Shown: piece after piece, positions 1 through 5,560 of the stretch | Numbering within the stretch: position 1 is the stretch's first letter | How the letters are laid out: each line of letters begins with the position of its first letter | Assembly (NCBI GenBank): GCA_018224505.1 | Contig: JAGTVD010000248.1 | Span: 1 to 7,909 of the forward strand | From: Desulfatitalea sp. | GTDB lineage: Bacteria; Desulfobacterota; Desulfobacteria; Desulfobacterales; Desulfosarcinaceae | DNA length: 7,909 nt | Reading direction: 5' to 3' | Notes under the pieces: model-generated | The model's input: only the letters and a program-made list of their open reading frames with translations | What the model was told of the DNA's origin: nothing | Databases searched by the model: none | Made by a program: the position numbers and the translations under genes

Positions 1-22
1 AGCCGGTGCGGGTAGCCTTCCG

Positions 23-43
23 GCCCCATTGCGGGGCGTTTTT
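23..43 (+). terminator. Possible rho-independent terminator of a gene lying left of the window
   Basis: A short hairpin with 5-bp arms GCCCC/GGGGC and a 5-base loop is followed after one base by five T residues. This resembles a weak intrinsic terminator for plus-strand transcription entering from the left. No coding sequence for the upstream gene is visible in the window, so the assignment rests on the hairpin and T tract only. Confidence 0.35.
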
Positions 44-71
44 AGGGCCGCTTGGGCGCAGCGCAGGATAA

Positions 72-111
72 GCGGCCCGCACTGTTTGAGCGCAGCGAGT
101 TTGCGGGCCGC
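72..111. repeat. GC-rich palindromic repeat element (REP-like)
   Basis: A perfect 10-bp inverted repeat (GCGGCCCGCA at 72-81 and its reverse complement at 102-111) encloses a 20-base centre containing GTTTGAGCGCAGCGAG. I recall a very similar core, a TTTGAGCGCAGCGAGTTT-type string, as a recurrent intergenic palindrome in several proteobacterial genomes. Only one copy is in this window, so its repetitive nature is recalled knowledge and not shown here. The flanking bases to about 190 are GC-rich, carry a second small dyad (GGCGC/GCGCC near 139-159), and contain no credible gene. Confidence 0.5.
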
Positions 112-212
112 CCGGAGCCCACCCCATTACGGCCCCTTGGCGCCAAAACGCGCAGCGCCGAACCCTCCCGGCCCACCCCGCCGGTGGTCGTTCAACGCCC
201 CCCAGGCTTTAC

Positions 213-258
213 AAAAAAAGCCCCGGATCCTGACGTAAAGGATGTCAGAACCCGGGGC
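213..258 (-). terminator. Rho-independent terminator of nrfHA
   Basis: Reading the minus strand, a 15-base arm (258-244) pairs with 234-220 around a 9-base loop. Two internal mismatches leave a 7-bp GC clamp (CCGGGGC pairing) and an inner 5-bp stem. It is followed at once by seven T residues (complement of 213-219). It lies about 60 bases downstream of the nrfA stop codon, the expected place for the operon terminator. Confidence 0.88.
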
Positions 259-315
259 AAATGCGAATGCCGCTTATGTGGCGGAATAATTTTCCACCTT
301 GGATACTTTAGGGGA

Positions 316-1794
316 TCATAACCCCTTGGCTTCATCCGAAAGGAAGTGCTGCTGGTTTCCGAACGGGTCGGGGAACTCCTGTTCCGGTTTAAAATTGAGG
401 CCGGCCTCACCCCTGTTGTTGAGGTAATTGCCCAGCTCCAAAGCCACTTCCAGCCCGGGATCCAGCCCTGCTCCTGCCAGCAGTTGCCGCAACAGTCCCT
501 CGGATCTGCCGGCAAAAGCAATTGCGTCGCCCAACACCCGGCCCGCTTCGGCGGGATTGTGAAAGCCCGTGGAGTTCTCCGCATTGATGAACACCACCCG
601 CAGGAAAGCCTGCATGTAGTTGTCCTTGGCCGCATCGTAAAGCGCCTGATCCACTGCTGCCCCCCCGTCCCGGGCTGCGTGCAGGGCTTCGAAGAGCTTG
701 GCGCAGGTGGCTGTCCCATATCCGGCCCGCAGAATGAGGGAGGCGGTGCGGTCCTGGGTGTGGTGGATGCGTTCGGTGAGCCACTCCTTGGATTGCGTGT
801 GGCACTGGGCGCAGGCTCTGAGGTCGGCTTTCAGGGGACTGGTGACGTCGTGGTCGGAAATTTTATAGCTGCCGGTGCGGGTGAAGGGCATGTGGCAATC
901 GGCGCAGGCCACACCGGCCTTGAAGTGGACGCTGGCTTTGCTGAAGAGCTCGAACTCCGGGTGGCGGATGAACGGCATTTTAAAACCGGTGACCTTCTGC
1001 GTCCACTCCAGCCGGGAGTAGTCGGACAGCAGGTCCTCGATGATGCCTTCGATGGCGATGTCGCCCCAGGTGCCGTTGCGCCAGGGCAGGAGGATGTCGC
1101 CCGCCACCTTCATTTGCTCATCCCGGGGGACGATGTAGGTGACATGGCACTGGGCACAGGCCAGCGAGCGCAACTCCTGGCGCGACGGCTCCCGTTTGGC
1201 GATGGCCAGCAAACCGTTCTCCAGATGCGCTTTCTTGGTTGTGAGAGACATGGGATCGGGCAGGTGGCAATCGTAACAGGCGGGACCCAGCTCCTGCAGC
1301 TTTTCAGGCAGCATGGCCACCGCTTCCCGGAACGGTTTCTTCAGATAGTTGTCCAGGCCATGGGTTTCGGACATTTCACGGTGAAAGGGGGTTTTGCACC
1401 CCAGGCAGACGCCTCCGGGGGCAACCCGTGAGGGGTCGATTTCCAGCTGGTCCGTGACAGCGTAATAGTGGCCCCGGGGTTCATTGTATTCGATGCCGAA
1501 ACCCCAACCATTGTAGAGGAGCCCCAGAAACGGGAACTCGCTCAATTTGTCATAGACGATCAGATCATCGTCCCAACCCTTTTTATATTTACTTTTTCCG
1601 GCCGGCTTGGGTGTTTTTGTTTTCAGCCACGATTCGTAGTGCAGCGGATAGACCTTGCCCCACACCTCGGGATCGTACTCCTTCGGACCGATTTCGCCGG
1701 TGAGAAACGGTTCCGGCTTGGAGGGGCTGCAACCGTACCAGAGGAATAAAACGACCAACAGGGATGCTGACAGGAACAACGCTTTTTGCTTCAT
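316..1794 (-). CDS. nrfA: Ammonia-forming cytochrome c nitrite reductase NrfA, pentahaem, calcium-independent type
   Basis: NrfA catalyses six-electron reduction of nitrite to ammonium outside the cytoplasmic membrane and can also act on NO and hydroxylamine. The 492-residue length fits the family. Five haem sites are visible: the diagnostic active-site CXXCK (130-134), then CXXCH at 173-177, 213-217, 297-301 and 328-332. Catalytic residues by alignment from memory are Arg123, Tyr220 (three after His217) and His278 in an HPEFE motif; CADCHMP is also typical. The N-terminus is a hydrophobic signal ending in LWYGC, so Cys22 may be lipidated, although the lipobox is not ideal. The usual calcium ligands are altered: Thr219 stands where Glu precedes the active-site Tyr, and Arg277 where Gln precedes the catalytic His. 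This matches the Arg-for-calcium subclass. The start has an AAGGAG nine bases upstream. The gene follows nrfH by 54 bases and ends before a strong terminator. Confidence 0.96.
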   Translation of the reverse strand: MKQKALFLSASLLVVLFLWYGCSPSKPEPFLTGEIGPKEYDPEVWGKVYPLHYESWLKTKTPKPAGKSKYKKGWDDDLIVYDKLSEFPFLGLLYNGWGFGIEYNEPRGHYYAVTDQLEIDPSRVAPGGVCLGCKTPFHREMSETHGLDNYLKKPFREAVAMLPEKLQELGPACYDCHLPDPMSLTTKKAHLENGLLAIAKREPSRQELRSLACAQCHVTYIVPRDEQMKVAGDILLPWRNGTWGDIAIEGIIEDLLSDYSRLEWTQKVTGFKMPFIRHPEFELFSKASVHFKAGVACADCHMPFTRTGSYKISDHDVTSPLKADLRACAQCHTQSKEWLTERIHHTQDRTASLILRAGYGTATCAKLFEALHAARDGGAAVDQALYDAAKDNYMQAFLRVVFINAENSTGFHNPAEAGRVLGDAIAFAGRSEGLLRQLLAGAGLDPGLEVALELGNYLNNRGEAGLNFKPEQEFPDPFGNQQHFLSDEAKGL

Positions 1795-1848
1795 ACGTCA
1801 GGACTCCTTGCAAAAAATATGATGGGAACACCGGCGGTATCCGGGGGC

Positions 1849-2286
1849 TCAATTGAATATCGCCGCCTTGTGGTTGATTCTGCGGTGACACGACCAGCAA
1901 TTCTGGGTGTCGGTTTCGATGCGTGACACAACGCCATCGTGGCAACGGATGCAGTTGGCCTGGATAAATCGCCTGCCACGTTCGGAGATCCGGAACGGTT
2001 CGGTATAGGTCCCCGTGTGGAAGTAGATCAGGTCCTTGGTGCCGTCGATGCCTTTCCAGACCATGTGGTTGATTAGGTTGTCATTGGGCAGGTGGCAGTC
2101 AATGCATTTGATGGTGCGATGAATGCCGGTCATGAACCATGACTCGTACTGGTCGTTCATCACATGGCAACTGTTGCAGAACATCGGAGTGGATGTCATT
2201 TCGATCAGCTTTGGGGAGGCCGCCACGGCGGCGATCCCGACGGTCGCCACCACCAACGCTATGATGATCAACAGCTTTTTGCGCAT
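1849..2286 (-). CDS. nrfH: Tetrahaem cytochrome c NrfH, menaquinol dehydrogenase and membrane anchor of NrfA
   Basis: NrfH (NapC/NirT family) oxidises menaquinol at the membrane and passes electrons to NrfA. This 145-residue protein has one N-terminal membrane helix (about residues 4-23) and four haem motifs at 37-41, 61-65, 112-116 and 130-134. The first is CNSCHVM; the Met two residues after the His (Met43) is the position of the unusual methionine ligand known for haem 1 of Desulfovibrio NrfH. The frame is open upstream to an ATG at 2406, but I chose the ATG at 2286: it puts the charged MRKK start directly before the membrane helix, has a GAAGGA about 10 bases upstream, and lies downstream of the predicted promoter, which the longer version would overlap. 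It is first in the nrfHA operon, 54 bases before nrfA. Confidence 0.93.
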   Translation of the reverse strand: MRKKLLIIIALVVATVGIAAVAASPKLIEMTSTPMFCNSCHVMNDQYESWFMTGIHRTIKCIDCHLPNDNLINHMVWKGIDGTKDLIYFHTGTYTEPFRISERGRRFIQANCIRCHDGVVSRIETDTQNCWSCHRRINHKAAIFN

Positions 2287-2359
2287 CGCCAAAAAGTCCT
2301 TCAGTTGAGCAATTGTCGGTTTGGGGTGTTTTGCTGCCTGCGATGATCCGTATGGATTA

Positions 2360-2388
2360 ATTAAACCTAAGCAAGCACGTTCTGTCAA
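2360..2388 (-). promoter_or_regulatory. Sigma70-type promoter of nrfHA
   Basis: On the minus strand a perfect -35 hexamer TTGACA (complement of 2383-2388) is followed by exactly 17 bases and then TTTAAT (complement of 2360-2365), which matches the -10 consensus at five of six positions. The predicted transcription start is near 2353, giving a leader of roughly 67 bases to the nrfH ATG. I found no sigma54 -24/-12 pair on this strand between 2287 and 2523. Confidence 0.75.
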
Positions 2389-2523
2389 GTATGATTTGCC
2401 GATCAATCAGATGCTTAGCAGGGTTTCGGCACGTCGTGGGGGGCAGGACGGAAGGTTATTTCTTTTGACGATCCCATTTTTTCAGCCAATTTCGCTGTGC
2501 CGGCCACTGGCGGCCGCCGGCCT

Positions 2524-3930
2524 TCATTGGACCTGTATGATCTGTTCCACCTTGATGCCGTATTTACGAATGCGGTTCCAGACGGTTGCCCGTGTGACGC
2601 CGAGGATGCGTGCGGTCTCGGACCGGTTGCCGCCGGCGGCTTTCAGTGCGGCGATCAGATCCGCCTTTTCACCATTGTCCGCGGCCATGCCGCTGGCCGG
2701 CAGGGTGCCCTTGGGGGGTGCCTGGTGCCGGGCAGTGATATTGCGCGGCAAGTGCTCGGGCCGGAGTATGCCCGCTTCGGCCACCGCAAAGGCGAACTCC
2801 AGGGCACTCTTCAATTCCCGCACATTGCCCGGCCAGGCGTAGCTCAGCAGATGGTCCATGGCGGCTTTGGATATGCCTGTGACCGGTTTTCCACTGTGCG
2901 CGGTCAATTCCCGGATCAAGGCATCGGTGAGCAGCGGCAGATCGTCCAAGCGGTCGCGCAAAGGCGGCATTTCAATGGGGATGACGCTGATACGGAAAAA
3001 AAGGTCTTCCCGGAAGGTGCCGGATCGGACCATGTCGGTCAGATGCTTATTGGTGGCCGAGATAATACGCACATCCACAGTGATCGGGGTGTGGTCCCCC
3101 ACCCGCTCGACCCGCTTGTTCTCCACGACCCGCAGCAGTTTGGTCTGGGTGGTCATCGGCATTTCACCGATCTCGTCGAGGAAAATGGCACCCCGGCCCG
3201 CCGCTTCGAAGCGACCCGTGCGGTGCCGGTAGGCACCGGTGAAAGCGCCCTTGACATGGCCGAATAGTTCGCTTTCCAACAACGATTCATTCAGGGCGGC
3301 GCAATTGAGCTGGATAAACGGTTCATCGCGGCGCTCGCTGAGTTGATGGATCGCCTGGGCGGCCAGTTCCTTGCCGGTGCCGCTCTCGCCGGAGATGATA
3401 ACCGGCGCCAGGGAGCGCGCCGCCTTTTCGATCAAGGCATAGACACGGTGCATGGGTGCGGATTGGCCCACCATGCCGCAAAAACGTTCATGGGAAGGCA
3501 ACCGCCGGGACAGCTCTTCGATTTTGCGATCCCGCTTTTCGATTTCGGAAAGATCGATCAGGGTTTCGACCGCGCCGATAATCTCTCCCTGGTCGTCCTT
3601 GAGCAGGACAGCGTTCTTCAAGACCGGTATGATCATCCCGTCTTTGCGGATGATGTCGCAGCGGATGTGTTCCCGTTTGGTTTGGGGGCCATCAAACAGG
3701 CGGCACCATTGCCCGCGTCCGGATTTGCGGATCACTTCGCAGGCATCGCACTGGAAAAGGGTGCAACGTCGGCCGAGGATCTCCTTGCGGGTATACCCGG
3801 TGATTTTTTCCAGCGCACGGTTAACCATCACGATGTGTCCGTCGGTATCGATGATGGCCAGACCGTCGTGCATGGTTTCGACGATTTGGGGCAGGTAGCG
3901 GTGGTAGGTGTTCAATTTTGATTTTGACAT
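2524..3930 (-). CDS. PAS-domain sigma54-dependent transcriptional activator (bacterial enhancer-binding protein)
   Basis: This 468-residue protein has an N-terminal PAS sensor domain (about 12-128), a short linker helix, an AAA+ domain (about 150-385) and a C-terminal Fis-type helix-turn-helix (about 422-460). Visible motifs are Walker A GESGTGKE (181-188), the sigma54-contacting GAFTGA loop (228-233), Walker B ending in LDE (251-253) and the WPGNVREL sensor II box (366-373). There is no phospho-receiver domain, so it probably senses a signal directly through the PAS domain. That domain is cysteine-rich (Cys56, 61, 64, 76, 91), which suggests a bound metal cluster or thiol-based redox sensing. 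An in-frame TGA four codons upstream of 3930 makes this the first possible ATG; no clear Shine-Dalgarno precedes it, so translation may be weak. It is divergent from a sigma54 promoter at 4060-4075, its most likely target. Confidence 0.93.
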   Translation of the reverse strand: MSKSKLNTYHRYLPQIVETMHDGLAIIDTDGHIVMVNRALEKITGYTRKEILGRRCTLFQCDACEVIRKSGRGQWCRLFDGPQTKREHIRCDIIRKDGMIIPVLKNAVLLKDDQGEIIGAVETLIDLSEIEKRDRKIEELSRRLPSHERFCGMVGQSAPMHRVYALIEKAARSLAPVIISGESGTGKELAAQAIHQLSERRDEPFIQLNCAALNESLLESELFGHVKGAFTGAYRHRTGRFEAAGRGAIFLDEIGEMPMTTQTKLLRVVENKRVERVGDHTPITVDVRIISATNKHLTDMVRSGTFREDLFFRISVIPIEMPPLRDRLDDLPLLTDALIRELTAHSGKPVTGISKAAMDHLLSYAWPGNVRELKSALEFAFAVAEAGILRPEHLPRNITARHQAPPKGTLPASGMAADNGEKADLIAALKAAGGNRSETARILGVTRATVWNRIRKYGIKVEQIIQVQ

Positions 3931-3961
3931 GATGTTTAATCAGGATGTATAAATAGCGATA

Positions 3962-3990
3962 TAGATAGACGGTCCGCATTTTACTGTCAA
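3962..3990 (-). promoter_or_regulatory. Candidate sigma70-type promoter of the sigma54 activator gene
   Basis: On the minus strand a perfect TTGACA (complement of 3985-3990) is separated by 17 bases from TATCTA (complement of 3962-3967), which matches the -10 consensus at only three positions but lies in an AT-rich stretch. Transcription would start near 3955, about 25 bases before the ATG. The -35 box is strong and the -10 box weak. Confidence 0.45.
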
Positions 3991-4059
3991 GTGCTTGTGA
4001 TCCAAGGTGGTTGCAGCCGACATGCCCTTCTCCACGTCAGTCCCGGGTCGAATAAGGCC

Positions 4060-4075
4060 TGGCACCTAAATTGCT
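4060..4075 (+). promoter_or_regulatory. Sigma54 (RpoN) promoter of the cytochrome-rhodanese operon
   Basis: The sequence TGGCAC, five bases, then TTGCT matches the sigma54 -24/-12 consensus (TGGCAC-N5-TTGCW) at every specified position, with the invariant GG at 4061-4062 and GC at 4073-4074. Transcription would start near 4086 just after an AT-rich GATATATC stretch, giving a leader of about 78 bases. That leader contains a weak 5-bp hairpin (CGGTC 4099-4103 with GACCG 4115-4119). The divergent sigma54 activator gene begins 130 bases away, a usual distance for enhancer-binding sites in the space between. Confidence 0.88.
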
Positions 4076-4163
4076 TTGATATATCTGATATCCCGATGCG
4101 GTCGCTGCCGCCGGGACCGTGGATCACGACCTCACGAAACCCTGATAGAGTTGAGGATTGCCC

Positions 4164-5510
4164 ATGAGACGTCATTATGCCTCGAAATTGTTCATTCTAA
4201 TTCTATTGATGATCTTGGCAATGCATCTGGGATGCGTGGAGACCAAACGCTTGGTGGAGAAGCCTGCAACCGCCTCTTGTGTGGCTTGCCATACGGATTA
4301 CCATGCACTGCAAGCGCTGGCCGATCCCGATACCGATCCGCCGGTGGAGGGCTGTGGCGGCGCTGCCCCCCACATCGCGCCCCATGATCGGGTCTTTCTG
4401 GGCGGGCCGGGGTACGACGCGTTCCTGAACTCCGAACATGGTCGCCTGGCATGCACCGATTGCCACGGCGGCGTGGATGGTACCGCCGACAAGCGTCAAG
4501 CCCACTCGGGCGATTTTATTAAACACCCTTCCCTGAATGCCCAGGCTTCATGCGGCGATTGCCACGACGATATCGTCCGCAACGCCGCCGGCAGTTTACA
4601 TGAACAGGGATGGGGTCAGAAAAACGCTGTGGCCTTGCGTATGGGCGTCGCCACCTTTGACGCGTTGCCCCAAACGATCCAGGCGGCCTATGGGCAAAAT
4701 TGCGCCACCTGCCACGGTAGTTGCGGCGACTGCCACGTGAACCGCCCCAAAGCATCCGGCGGTGGTCTTTACAAAGGCCACCAGTTTTCGCGAACCCCGG
4801 ACATGCGCGACAACTGTGTCGCTTGTCACAGCAGCCGCGGCGGGCACGCTTATTTCGGGTTGGGTATCGGCGCCGAACCGGACGTCCATCTGTCCCAGGC
4901 CGGCTTCACCTGTCTGGACTGCCATTCCCAGCAGCAGATCCACGGGGATGGGCAAATCTACGCCCATCGGTTCAAGGCGGCCCTGTCGCCCCAGTGCCAG
5001 GACTGCCATGCTGATTTGGCGGACAGCAATCCCTACCACGAGGCCCATGTGGCGGATTTTGCCTGCCATCTGTGCCATTCCCAGGACTACAACAACTGCG
5101 GCAGTTGTCACGTGGGCGGTCACGGCGCGCGAATTCCCTCGCACCTGACATACAAAATTGGGTTGAATCCCATCCCCGATGACAAACCTTACAAGTTCGC
5201 CTTGCTGCGCAGGACCCTGGCAGCGCCGGACAGTTGGGAAAAGTTCGGCGTGGCCCGCATGCCCAATTTTGACGCCAAAACCACGTTCAACTACACCACC
5301 CCGCACAACATCCTGCTCTGGACCACCCGCACCCGGGTGGCGGCGGGCGGCTCCTGCTTCGACAGTTGTCACCTGGTGGGCGACGGAACGGAAACCCGCA
5401 ACCGGGAACTCTACTTGTTCGCAACGGATTTAAAGGAGAGCTGGGAGAAGAGCGCCAATAAGCATATCGTCGTGGACGGTCAACTGCCCGACGGATGGGA
5501 AAAAAATTAG
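4164..5510 (+). CDS. Exported multihaem c-type cytochrome, ten CXXCH plus one CX3CH motif
   Basis: I do not recognise a named family. The 448-residue protein begins with a basic stretch and a hydrophobic helix (about 9-22) ending in HLGC, so it is exported or anchored at its N-terminus; Cys24 could be lipidated, but the lipobox is poor. CXXCH motifs start at Cys39, 97, 130, 180, 187, 218, 250, 278, 301 and 312. The pair at 180-191 is separated by only two residues. An eleventh, non-canonical CX3CH lies at 398-403, inside a C-terminal region (about 317-448) otherwise free of haem motifs, which may form a separate domain. Many additional histidines could serve as distal ligands. It probably carries electrons, or is a terminal reductase, outside the cytoplasmic membrane. 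I chose the ATG at 4164 (GAGG seven bases upstream) over the TTG six bases earlier. It is first in a sigma54-driven operon with the rhodanese gene 50 bases downstream. Confidence 0.9.
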   Translation: MRRHYASKLFILILLMILAMHLGCVETKRLVEKPATASCVACHTDYHALQALADPDTDPPVEGCGGAAPHIAPHDRVFLGGPGYDAFLNSEHGRLACTDCHGGVDGTADKRQAHSGDFIKHPSLNAQASCGDCHDDIVRNAAGSLHEQGWGQKNAVALRMGVATFDALPQTIQAAYGQNCATCHGSCGDCHVNRPKASGGGLYKGHQFSRTPDMRDNCVACHSSRGGHAYFGLGIGAEPDVHLSQAGFTCLDCHSQQQIHGDGQIYAHRFKAALSPQCQDCHADLADSNPYHEAHVADFACHLCHSQDYNNCGSCHVGGHGARIPSHLTYKIGLNPIPDDKPYKFALLRRTLAAPDSWEKFGVARMPNFDAKTTFNYTTPHNILLWTTRTRVAAGGSCFDSCHLVGDGTETRNRELYLFATDLKESWEKSANKHIVVDGQLPDGWEKN

Positions 5511-5560
5511 AAACGGATCAGCCCTGATAAGACACTTAATCAAAGCTAAAGGAGATCACG

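Larger units (their letters stand above)
1..315. other. Gene-free intergenic region left of nrfA
   Basis: No credible gene lies here. The short plus-strand reading frames (29-238, 52-321) have arginine/proline/alanine-rich translations typical of random high-GC DNA, lack good ribosome binding sites and run through the palindrome and the nrfA terminator. The region holds a weak possible terminator (23-43), the palindromic repeat (72-111) and the nrfHA terminator (213-258). Confidence 0.7.

Noticed and set aside
346..1431. Long plus-strand reading frame of 361 codons opposite nrfA
   Set aside because: It is the antisense shadow of nrfA. The nrfA frame has five haem motifs and the catalytic residues, while this translation has no recognisable domain and no ribosome binding site.
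2371..2390. Possible sigma54 element on the minus strand upstream of nrfH (a TTGCTT string)
   Set aside because: No GG/GGCAC element lies at the required spacing; the same bases fit a sigma70 promoter far better.
2287..2406. Extended N-terminus of nrfH from the ATG at 2406
   Set aside because: It would put about 40 non-membrane residues before the anchor helix, would start upstream of the predicted promoter and is not typical of NrfH. The ATG at 2286 has a ribosome binding site.
2499..2521. GCCGGC inverted repeat just after the activator stop codon, considered as a terminator
   Set aside because: The stem is only 6 bp with an 11-base loop, and no T tract follows on the minus strand. Readthrough into nrfHA cannot be excluded.
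2497..3267. Plus-strand reading frame of 256 codons opposite the sigma54 activator
   Set aside because: It is antisense to the conserved AAA+ and helix-turn-helix regions and shows no domain; high GC explains its openness.
4596..5372. Minus-strand reading frame of 258 codons opposite the multihaem cytochrome
   Set aside because: The cytochrome frame carries ten CXXCH motifs; the opposite frame is low-complexity and has no motif.
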